Shown here: piece by piece, positions 37,002 through 48,879 of the stretch
Numbering within the stretch: position 1 is the stretch's first letter
Layout of the letters: each line of letters starts with the position of its first letter
Source of the DNA: Dryas octopetala
Lineage: Eukaryota > Streptophyta > Magnoliopsida > Rosales > Rosaceae
Assembly: GCA_963921425.1 (NCBI GenBank)
Contig: OY992833.1
Coordinates: 31,668,698 to 31,732,697 of the forward strand
Direction: 5' to 3'
DNA length: 64,000 nucleotides
Notes under the pieces: model-generated
Told to the model about the DNA's origin: nothing
The model's input: only the letters and a program-made list of their open reading frames with translations
Database searches by the model: none
Made by a program: the position numbers and the translations under genes

Positions 37002-37970
37002 TCAATTCTCATCAGTCCCAAATAGCTTGATTCGCGACAATGGCTTCCTCAAGTAGCCTTCAACCTCGAACTTGTTCGGTGAAAGCTGGCGGTACTTCTC
37101 AAACTGCTCTTTGGCCTCGTCATTCCTATCAAGCAAGCTGTAAATCATACCGCGACAAAAATAAGGCCTGAAGTCTTTGGGGTCCTCCTTTGCTAATTCA
37201 CTGTAGCTATTCAAAGCTTCCTCCAGATTCTTCTGCAAGAACTGTACCTGTGCCATTATCAACTTAACGTCCCGAGCCTCCTTTGCTTTGTTCTCCTCCT
37301 CCGCAATCTGCAAGGCCTCTTCTAATCGCCTTATCACAGCCTCGCCTTCGCCACAGCGGTCCATCAGCAGAGCGTTCTCGAACAATGCCTCAAAGGACAA
37401 GGGGTTCTCGGCGAGAATTTCTTCGAACACTTGGCGGGCGCTTTCGGTTTCGCCCATTTCGCTGAGCAGCCTCGCCATGAGGAACTTCCACTCGGTGGCG
37501 GAGGGCTGCGCCGACACCAACCGCTGCAGGATCTTCAACGCTTCGTCATCCTCGCCGTTTTCGAGCTTTTGCTGTAGGAGGGATTTCAAGGCATCGATGG
37601 CTTCGGAATTCGATCCAAGGAACTCGGACAACGGGGAGGGTTGGCTCTCATCGAAGACCGGGGCCGGTGCCGGAGTTTGTTCAGTCAATGTGGCCGGGGG
37701 TTCGGCTCTGGCCAGCAAGCTTGAGGATTTGGTGAACACAGTGGCAGTGACGCCAATGAGAATTGCGACTTTGGCATAGTGCTTCACAGTCTGAAGAATG
37801 GCGCCATTAGTTGGGTTGTTGTGGGTTGAAGCGGTGATTTTGAGGGCAGGGACATGGCGGGAAGGGGCAAAACGGAGAGGAGAATGTCGGGTTGGGTTGG
37901 TGGGTTTGAGTTTGAAATGGAAGAGAGATGAGGATGATGATGATGAGGAGGCTAGAGTGGAGGGGTTCAT
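37002..37970 (-). CDS. SLOW GREEN 1-like chloroplast TPR protein
   Basis: A single exon of 322 residues. The first about 45 residues are rich in Ser and basic residues and poor in acidic ones, as in chloroplast transit peptides. A short hydrophobic segment (YAKVAILIGVTATVF, about 67-81) follows. From about 118 on there are TPR-type helical repeats, including ALKILQRLVSAQPSATEWKF and KDFRPYFCRGMIYSLLDRN, with an acidic coiled stretch EEENKAKEARD. The C-terminal half, ending SPNKFEVEGYL and KLFGTDEN, resembles the Arabidopsis SG1 / 'chloroplast lumen common' family. SG1 itself is required for chloroplast development. Whether this gene is SG1 or one of its relatives cannot be decided here. A broken duplicate lies at 35267-35689. 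Confidence 0.85.
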   Translation of the reverse strand: MNPSTLASSSSSSSSLFHFKLKPTNPTRHSPLRFAPSRHVPALKITASTHNNPTNGAILQTVKHYAKVAILIGVTATVFTKSSSLLARAEPPATLTEQTPAPAPVFDESQPSPLSEFLGSNSEAIDALKSLLQQKLENGEDDEALKILQRLVSAQPSATEWKFLMARLLSEMGETESARQVFEEILAENPLSFEALFENALLMDRCGEGEAVIRRLEEALQIAEEENKAKEARDVKLIMAQVQFLQKNLEEALNSYSELAKEDPKDFRPYFCRGMIYSLLDRNDEAKEQFEKYRQLSPNKFEVEGYLRKPLSRIKLFGTDEN

Positions 37971-38723
37971 GGTTGAGTGGCGGAGGAGAGTATAGTCTGT
38001 AATGTGTTTTACAAGGAGATGAGACTTGAGAGGGTTTGGGTTTAGGGTAGGTGGGGAGTAGTCAGGGTGTGACTATCAGATAGAAACAGAGATGGGGCTT
38101 CTGTCTCAGTGAACTGAAAGTCACCGTTCGTTTGCCAGTTGCTATATTTTGACTTCAAACACGAATCTAAACTGTTGGTGTTATTTGAATTAGCAAGCAT
38201 CACTATTTTACTTACAATTTGATAGTGATTGCATTTGAATTTTTGAATGTACATACATTCAATAATGTCTATTTTAATTGCATTCAGTAATTGCATTCAG
38301 TTAACTCCAACAGTACATTTAATTGGTTTTGCAAAATCACCAATAAAAAACATTCAACTGGTATTATGGTCTTTACTAATTGGTTTTGCATGCATTATTA
38401 TAATCTCAAGTCAGAAAAACATCATCTCTCTCAAAAATGCTCTTTTGCCATTTCAGACTTAGAATGCAAAAAGCCTGCCCTCAACCCTGAAATGATGAAA
38501 TCGCCTATGACATAAACAGCAGTTACATAAGATGATGAAGCAGATAATTACATGAGAAGGTTTGGAATTTCTTACAATGCTATTTCTTTCTTTGGTGACA
38601 GAGATAAATTAAAGTTTACATGGGTGAATTGAAACTTCTAAACCACTAAATATTTACAGCAAAGTAAACAACAAAACTCCCCAAGAACTTCGGGTGGGTT
38701 GGAGAGAACTGGAAGAGACCATA
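37971..38723. other. Spacer with the 5' flank of the SG1-like gene and 3' flank of the zinc-ribbon gene
   Basis: AT-rich and without coding potential on either strand. The two genes on the minus strand flank it. Confidence 0.5.
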
Positions 38724-41700
38724 TTATATTCCCAACCTCTTAACGCCACATTCAGAGCAGAACTTGGAGGTTTCTCTCATGTACGGCGCCCCACATTCAT
38801 CGCAAAACTTAGCAGGGCTGGATGGCTGAAACATAAGCAATTCACAAGGGTCAGTAAGGACTATTACTTTTTTTTAGATGAAGGAACAAACAAGGACACT
38901 TTTTATATGGTCATCAAGAGCATAAAACCTATTAGATCATTCTACTTTGTTTTCCATTGCATTTGAAAACACAAATCCATCACTTGTAGTGGAGTCATCA
39001 CAAAACAAGGAGAATGACAAAAGCAAACTGGAATGCTCAACAATAGCAAAAAGTAACCTTTTTTAAAAACCAAAATAGAAAAAGGAAAAGGAAAATGTAA
39101 TTGAAGTTCAATTTCAGTGGCAATGGCATGAATAGAGGCAAGAAAAGAGGAAAGTGAATTCCGAACATATCATAAGTACGCATCCCAGCTGTAACTTGTA
39201 GATTCACCTTATTTACTACATCTGACATCAATATGAAAAGCAAACTAGAACTCACCAATACATGCAACCGTCCCCCTACATGGCCTCCTGTGAGGGGTTG
39301 TAAGCAAGCCATGTGTTGCGATATGGTTGGTGAATGGTGAGCATGAGAAATTTCAGGCAGGTGTGAGGTTGGACCACATTGATGATTTTGAGAATAGTGA
39401 CCAGCATGTTGACTTTGGTTCATGGATTGGTGATGATTCTGGTGAACATGGTGATATTGAGGTTGGTGAGACAATGGTTGCATATGAAGCTTACATGGAG
39501 TCTGCTGCTGATTTTGTGGCTGCCAAAAGGAAAAACACATCTCTCCATTTTAAATTGAATATCAAGAAAAACACAGGCATCTACAGCTCTCTTAGGGCAG
39601 CAATAGTGTGCTAATTAAAATATAAGAGGTTTACTCTAGAGTATGAGGTTTAGCCAACCCAACATGTAATGTTTCTATGTGAATCTGATAATGTGATAGA
39701 TTCTCAATATATTGAAAATCCAGTCAAAGATTAAACATTATTGAAATAATTATTAAGCCTAAAAAGACTCTTACTTCACTTACGGAGCGGAATCCTTGAG
39801 TAACAGCCAACATGGAAGAATTATCAGTGCCAGAAAACGTCTGAAAAGGATATATAAACAGGATGCATTGTTACCTCCACATTCAATTTAGTTAGTAAAG
39901 TTACAAATATTATGATGTGATCATAAATACCATAAAAAGTAAATTTCCTTATCATGTTTAATTGTAACTTTTTATAAATATGATCATGTGGAGAGTAAAA
40001 AAACAAAAGGATATTTCTAGAAATATAAGACCTAAGTCATTTCAGGTTTACAAACAACACAGTTTCAACTTTTTCCTTAACAAATCCCATTCTTCATGGT
40101 GGATTTAACCTTCAATTGCTTTGTAAAAGTTAAAATAAAATGAACCATTCAATTTCATTGAGATGAAAATGAGCTCCAAGTATAAAAAAGCTTACAGATA
40201 AACCCGGGACATTAGGTGCAGAGTTTGACACAACACGTCTATACTTGTGTCTTGGAGAATAGAACTTAAAGTCTCGAGCAGACACTGCTACTTCATTCCG
40301 ACCAGTCAACCGTTTGAACCTGCAATAAAGTGCAAAGTTAATGGAACAGTTACCAACCAAGACCAATCAATTTGATACCTCAAACTATAGTATGGAAGTG
40401 AGACATCATACTCTTCTTCCCAATGTGAAAATAAATATCTTCCAACTTATTTTCCCCAACAATAAAGTATCTAATACATTAAGATAGCAGTACCAAAGCA
40501 GTGGATGAAGATAATAATCTTATAAATCTTATAAAGCTAATAGCAGACTCTGTAAGCACTTGCCCAAAGACAAACATTGAACATGTCTTAGGAAATGGAA
40601 AGTAGAGCAATAAATGAGCCATAAAATTGACATATTATAGCAAACAAACACACCCCAAAAAAAAAAAAAAAGGATTGCAAAATTGAATGATCAAACTTAC
40701 CACTCGGCATCATCAATAGACATGTTATTTGGTTTTTCAACAATATCCAAACCATTGACTACTACAAAACGCACTCGCTTCTCTTCTTGTATGACCAACT
40801 CCGGAAATCTTGTCCTCGTTTCAAGAGAAGTGGCCAATTCTCTTCTTTTAAATGTACGTGATCCTTCAGGCAAGAAATGGGCAAATCAGATATCGCAATG
40901 AACAGGAACCAATTATTCTTAGATGCTAGCTATTATTCAGCATAGATGTTACGTTATGTTATGTGCAAACAAATTGACTACCTTTTTTGGGAAATTTCTT
41001 AGCCAGCCTTCTGTACAAACCACCAGATGCTTCAAGCGCTACCTTAATTGTCTTCTCACGAATTCCACTCAAGGAAGCCAGCCTAATGTTCACATCATTA
41101 ACCAAAGTATCGTACATATTTGCTACATACATCAAGGGTAAGGCGAACCTCGGGTCGCCTTCATACTGGACCTCACCGGGCTTCCTCTTATTGAGTTTAT
41201 CTTGGTCAGACTGAGCACCATACTCGGCACCAGTCTCAGAATCAGACATTTCAACCACATGATCACTAATAAAATAATCCACAATAAGTTGCAGGAATCG
41301 TGCCCTTGCTGATTCAATAGGTGACACATCTAGTCCAAAAGGGTTCGATTTAAATCAAATCATTCAGCATCCATGATTATCCAACATTCCAACACAATTA
41401 CACAAAATTCAAAGAATTGAAGTTGAAGTTGAAGTCGAAGTTGTTACCTTGAATGGACAAGATACCGTAGGGAGCTCTGGAACTGGAAGACCCATCGTTG
41501 TCGATACTAGAGCGCTGCTCTTCTTCAACTCCTACGCTGTGAATCGGTAAAGAATTGGTGTAGGATTCGTGCATACAGTCAGTGACGACGGTACTGGAAC
41601 CGTCGTCGTTGTCAGTGACGGCATCGCGATCGACGTCGCTGATGGAATCGATGTCAGCGGCGGAGGGGCGAGCATCGACGGTGTTGAGGTCATGCAGAGG

Positions 41701-41769
41701 GCTGCCATGAATGAAGGAATTAGGGGATCTCATGTTGTAGTGCTGCTGCACTGGAACCCTAGTCCCCAT
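38724..41769 (-). CDS. Conserved plant protein with C-terminal paired CxxC zinc ribbon, unknown function
   Basis: Seven exons read on the minus strand: 41769-41448, 41329-40982, 40863-40701, 40319-40196, 39840-39784, 39519-39256 and 38825-38724; 459 residues with closing phases. The N-terminus is acidic and disordered. A helical block follows (SPIESARARFLQLIVDYFIS, LPLMYVANMYDTLVNDVNIR). Next come a basic region and SARDFKFYSPRHKYRR, then a long His/Gln-rich low-complexity segment. The end holds two CxxC pairs, CDECG and CSECG, and finishes VKRLGI. The pairs should bind one zinc. I recognise it as a family conserved in plants but know no established function. The reading frame is open further upstream to a TTG, but 41769 is the first ATG. 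The His/Gln region and zinc ribbon suggest a regulatory or binding role, which is only a guess. Confidence 0.88.
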
Positions 41770-41915
41770 ATTTGTTCGAATCAGCCCTTCAATTTCATCT
41801 CCTTCCTCTTCCTCTTCTTCTTCTCTTGACTGCAAACTGTAACGCAGAGTTTAGAAGAAGACATTGGAATTTGGAAGCTGATGTTTAATATTTAGTCGTT
41901 TTCTGAGTTTAACGG

Positions 41916-41925
41916 CTATATATAC
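41916..41925 (-). promoter_or_regulatory. Likely TATA box of the zinc-ribbon gene
   Basis: GTATATATAG on the minus strand lies about 150 bases before the start codon at 41769. That leaves room for a leader of roughly 110-120 bases. Confidence 0.45.
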
Positions 41926-42330
41926 AGACTGAGAAAAACTCTGAGCGGCGGTGTGAATTGTGTGAGAATTAATCCAAGCCTCAGACCGTACCTCAGCTTT
42001 CGTACCCCAAAAGGACTTTCCAAGCCTCGTTCCGATCTCCGCTCCAGCTCCCAAGCCAGGTAGGTAGGGCTTTTGCTTTCAGTCTTTATATATACTATCG
42101 AGGTAGACTTACCATGGGCGCACCCTCACGTTTCCTGCGTTGAGCCTCTCGGGCCCACTAGGAAAAGATTCCTGAATTTAATAAATGATTTCGTATATAA
42201 AATGCCCCTGTATCAAAACATAGTGTAATTAATTTTTTTAATATTAAGATTAATCGTAATTTACCATTTATATACTAGAAGTAGAAGTAGCCAAGTAGGA
42301 ATCTTTGCATTTCAAAATGGAATGATGCTC
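41926..42330. other. Upstream flank of the zinc-ribbon gene, no gene seen
   Basis: Contains the distal promoter of the minus-strand gene, including a second TATA-like word near 42085, and AT-rich DNA leading into the satellite array. Confidence 0.4.
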
Positions 42331-45300
42331 AAAGGAACGATTTCAAATATATCAAGGAACGACTCAAAAAACTCTAGTATATGACTTCGAAAACGTTAAA
42401 ATAGAACATAAAATGTCATTAAGTACAATTTGAAATGCACAAGTGTTATAAACATTTAAAATTACTAGAATTACGAACTAAAATTCTAAAAAAACGACTT
42501 GGTATGTCATAAGGAACGACTTCATATACCCTAAGCAACGACTTGAGAAACTCTAGGATATGACTTAGGAACCGTCAAAATAGGACTTGAAATGTCACTA
42601 AGTACAATTTGAAACACGCCTAGGAAACGCACATAGAGTATAAACATTTAAAATCTCTCGAGTTACGAACTGAAATTCTCAACTGAACGACTTAAGATGC
42701 CCTAAAGAACGAATTCAGATACCCTAAGGAACGACTTGAGAAACTCTAAGGTATGACTTGAGAATTGTCAAAACATACACGCCTAGGAAACACACATGGG
42801 GTATAAACATTTAAAATCTCTCGAGTTACGAACTAAAATTCTCAAATAAACGACTTAGGATGGCCTAAAGAACGAATTCAGATGTCATAAGGAACGACTT
42901 GAGAAACTCTAGGGTATGACTTGAGAATTGTCAAAACATGACTTAAAATGTCACTAGATACAATTTGAAATGCACTTAGGGTATAAACATTTAAAATCCT
43001 TCGAGTTACAAACTGAAATTCTCAAGGAACGACTTAGAATGCCTAAGGAACGATTTCAGACGCCCTAAGAAATGACTTGAGAAATTCTATGATATGACTT
43101 GGGAACCGTCAAAACATGACTTAGAATGTCACTATGTACAATTTGCAATGCACCTAGGGTATAAATATTTAAAATCTTTTAAGTTATGAAATGAAATTAT
43201 CAAAGAACGACTTAGGGTGCCCTAAGAAACGAGTTCAGAAACTCTAGGGTATGACTTGAAAACCGTCAAAATATAACTTAAAATGTCACTAGATACAATT
43301 TGAAAAGCACTTAAGGTATAAACATATAAAATCTCTAGAGTTACAAATTAAAATTCTTAAGGAACGACTTAAGATGCCTTGAGCAACGACTTCAGATGCC
43401 CTAAGGAACGACTTCAGAAACTCTAGGGTATGTCACTATGACTTCAGAACCGTCAAAACATGACTTAAGAATGTCACTATGTACAATTTGCAATGCACCT
43501 AGGGTATAAATATTTAAAATCTTTTAAGTTATGAAATGAAATTATCAAAGAACGACTTAGGGTGCCCTAAGGAACGAGTTCAGAAACTCTAGGGTATGAC
43601 TTGAAAACCGTCAAAATATAACTTAAAATGTCACTAGATACAATTTGAAAAGCACTTAAGGTATAAACATATAAAATCTCTAGAGTTACGAATTAAAATT
43701 CTTAAGGAACGACTTAAGATGCCTTGAGCAACAACTTCAGATGCCCTAAGGAACGACTTCAGAAACTCTAGGGTATGACTTGAAACCCGTCAAAATATAA
43801 TTTAAAATGTCACTAGATACAATTTGAAAAGCACTTAAGGTATAAACATATAAAATCTCTAGAGTTATGAATTAAAATTCTTAATGAACGACTTAAGATG
43901 TCTTGAGCAATGACTTCAGATGCCCTAAAGAACGACTTGAGAAACTTTAGGGTATGACTTGGGAATTGAAAACACATGACTTAAAATGTCATTATATACA
44001 ATTTGAAATGCATCTAGTGTAAAAATATTTAAAATCTGTCGAGTTCGAACTGAAATTTTCAATGAACGACTTCAGATATCTTGAGGAACGACTTGAAAAA
44101 CTCTAATGTATGACTTGGAAAACGTCAAACCATGACTAGCTTGGAATGTCACTAGGTACAATTTGAAATGCACCAAGGGTATAACTATTTAAAATCACTC
44201 GAGTTACGAACTGAAATTCTAAAGGAACGACTTTAGATGCCCTAAAGAACGACTTCAGATGTCTTGAGGAACGACTTGAGAAAGTCTAATGTATGACTTG
44301 GAAAATGACAAAACATGACTTGGAATGTCACTAGTTACAATTTGAAATGCACCAAAGGTATAAATATTTAAAATTACTCGAGTTACGAACTGAAATTCTA
44401 AAGGAACGACTTAAGATGCCCTAAGGAACGACTTAAGATGCCCTAAGGAACGACTTAAGATGCCTTGAAGAACGACTTGAGAAACTCTAAGGTATGACTT
44501 GGAAAATGACAAAACATGACTTGCAATGTCACTAGGTACAATTTGAAATATACCAAGGGTATAAACATTTAAAATCACTCAAGTTACAAACTGAAATTCT
44601 AAAGGAACGACTTTAGATGCCCTAAGGAACGACTTCAAATGCCTTGAAGAACGATTTGGGAAACTTTAAGGTATGACTTGGAAAATGACAAAACATGACT
44701 TGCAATGTCACTAGGTACAATTTGAAATATACCAAGGGTATAAACATTTAAAATCACTCAAGTTACAAACTGAAATTCTAAAGGAACGACTTCAAATGCC
44801 CTAAGGAACGACTTCATAAATTATAAGATATAACTTAAGAATCATCAAAACATGACTTGGAATGTTATTAGGTACAATTTGAAATGTATTTAGGGTATAA
44901 ACATTTAAAATCTCTTGAATTACAAACTAAAATTCTCATGAAACGAATTGGGATGCCCAAATGAACGACTTGAAAAACTCTAGAGTATGACTTGAGAATC
45001 GTCAAAACATGACTTGAAATGTCATTATGTACAATTTAAAATACACTTAGGGTTTAAATATTTAAAATCTCTCGCGTTACGAACTGAAATTCTCAAATAA
45101 CGACTTCAGATGCCATAAGGAACGACTTCAAAAACTCTAGGGTATGACTTGGAAATCGTCAAAACATGACTTAGAATGTCACTAGGTACAATTTGAAATG
45201 CACCTAGGGTATAAACATTTAAAATCTCTCAAATTACAACCTGAAATTCTCAAGTACTGACTTGGGTGCTCTAAGGGACGACTTGAGAAACTCTATGATA

Positions 45301-46215
45301 TGACTTGAGAATCGTCAAAACATGACTTAGAATGTCACCAATTCTAATTTGAAATGCACCTAGGGTATAAAAATTTAAAATCTTTCGAGTTACGAACTGA
45401 AATTATCAAGAAACGACTTGAGATACCTTAATGATCGACTTTAGATGCCCTAAGAAACGACTTAAGAAACTCTAGGGTATGACTTGGAAACCATTAAAAC
45501 ATGACTTGAAATGTCACAAGATACAATTTGAAAAGCACTTAGGGTATAAACATTTAAAATCTCTCGTTTTACTAATTGAAATTCTCAAAGAACGATTTGA
45601 GATGCCATGAGGAACGACTTCAGATTACTTAAGGAACGACTTGAGAAACTTTAGGGTACGACTTGAGAATCGTCAAAATATGACTTGAGATGTCATTAGA
45701 TATAATTTTAAATGCACTTAGGGTATAAACATTTAAAATCCCTCGAGTTACAAACTAAAATTCTCAAGGAACAACTTGAGATACCCTAAGGAACGACTCC
45801 ATATGTCTTGAGGAACGACTTGAGAAATTCTAAGGTATGACTTGGGAAACGTCAAAACATGACTTAGAATATCACTAGGTACAATTTGAAATGCAACAAG
45901 GGTATAAACATTTGAAATCTGTCGAGTTACGAACTGAAATTTTAAATGATCGACTTGAAATGCCCTAATGAACGACTTCAAATGTCTTAAGGAACGACTT
46001 CAGAAACTCTGGGGTATGACTTGAGAATTGTCAAAAAATGACTTGAAATGTTATTAGGTACAATTTGAAATGTACTTAGGGTATAAACATTTAAAATCTT
46101 TATAGTTACGAACTAAAATTCTCATGGACCGATTTGGAATGTCTTAAGAACAACTTAAGAAACTCTAGGGTATAACTTGGGAACCGTCAAAACATGACTT
46201 AGAATGTCACTAGGT
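42331..46215. repeat. Degenerate satellite: about 22 tandem units of about 173 bp, built from shorter blocks
   Basis: The word ACAATTTGAAATGCAC or a close variant occurs about 22 times from 42424 to 46057, spaced 156-201 bases apart (mean about 173). Each unit runs through the same landmarks: GGAACGACTT, GAGAAACTCTAGGGTATGAC, CGTCAAAACATGACTT, TGTCACTAGGTACAATTTG, GGTATAAACATTTAAAATC and GTTACGAACTGAAATTCTC. Within the unit GACTT recurs about every 22-26 bases, so the unit itself looks like a grown-up short repeat. Bases 43135-43320 recur almost unchanged at 43481-43690, showing a recent two-unit duplication. Stops occur in all frames, so the array is not coding. Confidence 0.93.
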
Positions 46216-46300
46216 ACGTGGCAATATGAGCAGTAGTCCAACCCCTTATAAGTTATTATGCAAAATCTCACATTTTCGATGTGAGATGTTTCTCTCAACA
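46216..46300 (-). mobile_element. LTR-like remnant (TGTTG...CACATCG type) at the satellite edge
   Basis: Read on the minus strand from 46300, the sequence starts TGTTGAGAGAAACATCTCAC and contains the palindrome CTCACATCGAAAATGTGAG, then CTTATAAGGGGTTGGAC. Plant LTRs and miniature LTR elements often begin TGTTG and carry a CACATCG motif. No second copy and no internal region is seen in the window, so this would be a solo or truncated end. Confidence 0.4.
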
Positions 46301-46537
46301 ATTTTTCATATCCTTCATTTCTTTCTCATGTGTATTTTGTGTGTGTCTTTTTAACTAATAAACTGAAATAATTAAAATAAAAAAAGGCTAAATGTAAATA
46401 ACTAACAATGGGTTTAACAAATATTCATATGGGGCAAATGGAAATCATTATGAAAATTGAAAATTTTTCTATCCCACAGATGTTGAGCTAGAGAAAATGA
46501 ATACCACATGATCGATAGGTCTAAAACGCAAGTAAAC

Positions 46538-47095
46538 TCATAGATGTGCGATAGAGTTACGACAAATGGGACAGGTGAGATGAAGGTTGAACCAAGCATC
46601 AATGCAGATGGAATGGAACGCGTGCTTGCATGTAGAGAGAACACGGCAGAACTCGCCGTCCAGCAAGTCCTCCATGCAAATAGCACAGTGCTTGCAACTC
46701 CATGTCGTTTCATGCCATTTGTAAACCATGGGCGGTGGCAGATGTATTACCATCTTCTCTAATCCTTGTTTCCCTGCAGCTTCTTCTATATCCTGATCAG
46801 CAACTCTAGATGATGATCTGTCTGACACTTGCAATGATATTAGAGATGAAACCAGTAGTACACAGAATGCTAGGATGGGAATTGAGATTAGAATTACAAG
46901 CCCAAGAGCAGCAATATTACTAGAATTTGCAGCTTCGCTTATCAGAAAAATCATGGCTGCAATACCAAGAGCCCAAATGAAAGAACGAAAAGAAAGAGGA
47001 GGGGAATAATTAGGAGGTGGTGATGAAATTGAAGGTGGGATATTGGGTTCAGGAAACATCTTGCTGCTGCTCAAAAGGGGTTGTTTGGCAGGCAT
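46538..47095 (-). CDS. ATL-like RING-H2 E3 ubiquitin ligase with two membrane segments
   Basis: Intronless, 185 residues. A proline/serine-rich head (1-35) is followed by two hydrophobic segments (about 38-56 and 62-86). A short soluble linker leads to the RING at the extreme C-terminus (137-178). The ligands are C137, C140, C156, H158, H161, C164, C175 and C178, a perfect C-x2-C...C-x-H-x2-H-x2-C-x10-C-x2-C RING-H2. The tryptophan in IDAWF is the usual E2-contact position. The family transfers ubiquitin from an E2 to membrane or nearby targets. Substrates cannot be inferred. It lacks the GLD signature of true ATL proteins, so 'ATL-like' is meant structurally. Confidence 0.92.
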   Translation of the reverse strand: MPAKQPLLSSSKMFPEPNIPPSISSPPPNYSPPLSFRSFIWALGIAAMIFLISEAANSSNIAALGLVILISIPILAFCVLLVSSLISLQVSDRSSSRVADQDIEEAAGKQGLEKMVIHLPPPMVYKWHETTWSCKHCAICMEDLLDGEFCRVLSTCKHAFHSICIDAWFNLHLTCPICRNSIAHL

Positions 47096-48445
47096 ATATG
47101 GTTTTGGTGTTTGATTTTTTAATTTTGATTATCTGGAATTGGAAAGTGTAAACCAGTTTATTGGGTAATAAATGTGTATCCAAACCTGCATTAATTTGCT
47201 ATATATCATCCCAATTAATCCATTTTATTATTTATTGTGGAAAATGTCAAAAATAGCCTTGCTTTCATTCTCTCCCTGCTTTAGTATCTCCGATTTTTCA
47301 TCTCAAACCAATCAGTGATATTCTTCTCCACCAATAGAACCTCTAACTATCACAATTAATTTTCCATAATATTAATTATATATCTCTCTATACCATTGCA
47401 TGCAAGTATGCAACCTGGATATCTATGTGCACAGTTGGCCTTTACTTGTACTGAGGTAAAGTTTGAGCAAGTCACAAGAGACGGCTCAACTTCTGACAAA
47501 CAAAGATAAGTATTTGGAAAGTAATTTTAGAAATTAAACAAGTTTAGTAACAGCTAGTTCATGGATTAGTTTTGCTACATGTACAATATATATATATATA
47601 TATATATGGCAAAGAATTGAATTTGCTTCTTATTAAGGAAATTACCTAAGCAGATAATGTAAGAGAAATATACAGTGTCATGATTAATGCACCCATATTA
47701 ATTCGCTCTTATATTAAGGAAAAAATAATTAATTCATCCTTTCTTTAAGGCACATGACGAGTGAAAAGGAATTTTACAAAATAATTAAGACTTTTAATTT
47801 CTATCGATTATGAATTTATGATCAGTAAACGCGGATAGCTTGCATAGTTTCACCTGTGATTGTTTCTTAATTTTGATATAATCCATCGAAAGATAGAGCT
47901 TAGTTATTATTTGTTAAGAGTATGAGAATGCTATTAGCACCCCCCTAATTAAGAACATAGTGAAAATATTTTCTGAACAAAATAATACCTTTTTTTTTTT
48001 TAGAAAGAACAAAATAATACTTTGTGTTCTCTTGGATTTCAAAAACTTTCCATTGACTATTTTACATATCAGCCTACTCTTATATTTCAAAATCATTTTC
48101 TTAATTAATCCTATCCCATATCCATATATAAAAAAAAAAAAAAAAATTAATGCTAAAAAGTTATAAAAAAATAATAATAATCATTAATGCCAAAATAAAA
48201 AGCAGTTAAGAAATAATTTTTTAATTATGAAAAGTCTTTAAAACAAATCCTTATGGACAAAATTTTACCTACTACAAATATGTCCACCCTAGAAATTAGT
48301 CCTCACAAACTCTTGGCTTACATATATACTACAAACTAAAACCTTTAATTTAGCCCTCTCACAAGTTTCTAGTGACTGCATACCCTAAAATGGCAACTTG
48401 GATGGTTTTCTTGCTAGTCCTCTTTGTTACTACATTTTGTTAGCT

Positions 48446-48490
<45 letters not shown>

Positions 48491-48654
48491 CCAATGAAAT
48501 TAATGTTAGCTTGTACATATTTGTTTTGTATTGCATGTAAGTACGCGGTTAATGAATGGTGTTGGCATGATTGCTGCAGGTTCACCAATTTTGAAGGTTT
48601 CAGGAACGAAAAACTAAGATGATGGATTTTCCTTGTTATGGTAAATTTGAATAC
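47096..48654. other. Gene-poor spacer
   Basis: AT-rich DNA with a TA microsatellite near 47590-47607. A 17-codon frame at 48390-48443 (MATWMVFLLVLFVTTFC) looks like a signal peptide, but no following exon or clear donor site is found. Nothing else is supported. Confidence 0.4.
48447..48488. repeat. (CT)21 microsatellite
   Basis: Uninterrupted CT dinucleotides of about 42 bases. Confidence 0.97.
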
Positions 48655-48879
48655 CTGAATGTTGAACTTCATTAGAATCTGCAAATCCTGGGAACTCATT
48701 TGGGGAAGAATTGACTGTTGTGGGGTTCTCAGAAGCAACTGATACTTTTGAATGTTCATCAGCAAAATCAGAAAAGCTTGGATAAGAGGTAATGCCACCA
48801 TTATAAATAATTGTATCAGAGTTATCACAGAAGCTACCATCTTGCTCAACTGTCGAACCAGCAGGAACACCAGATAGCA
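48655..48879 (-). pseudogene. Isolated exon-like gene fragment
   Basis: On the minus strand an open block of 225 bases lies between a good acceptor (GGGTTCAG/TGCTATC) and a good donor (CATTCAG/GTATTC). It translates to a serine/asparagine-rich segment beginning VLSGVPAGSTVEQDGSFCDN. The length is a multiple of three, so it could be a symmetric exon. No neighbouring exons of the same gene were recognised. It may be a duplicated or transposon-carried exon; I do not recognise the parent protein. Confidence 0.35.

Noticed and set aside
41770-41835. Extending the zinc-ribbon protein N-terminus through the glutamate-rich stretch
   Set aside because: The only upstream in-frame start is a TTG. The first ATG at 41769 begins MGTRVPVQ, which looks like the natural N-terminus.
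45748-45981. A 77-codon frame on the minus strand inside the satellite
   Set aside because: It is a chance open stretch; neighbouring units have stops at the equivalent places.
42331-46215. A CRISPR-like or other direct-repeat/spacer array
   Set aside because: There are no constant repeats separated by unique spacers; the whole unit is repeated and degenerate, and the genome is a plant's.
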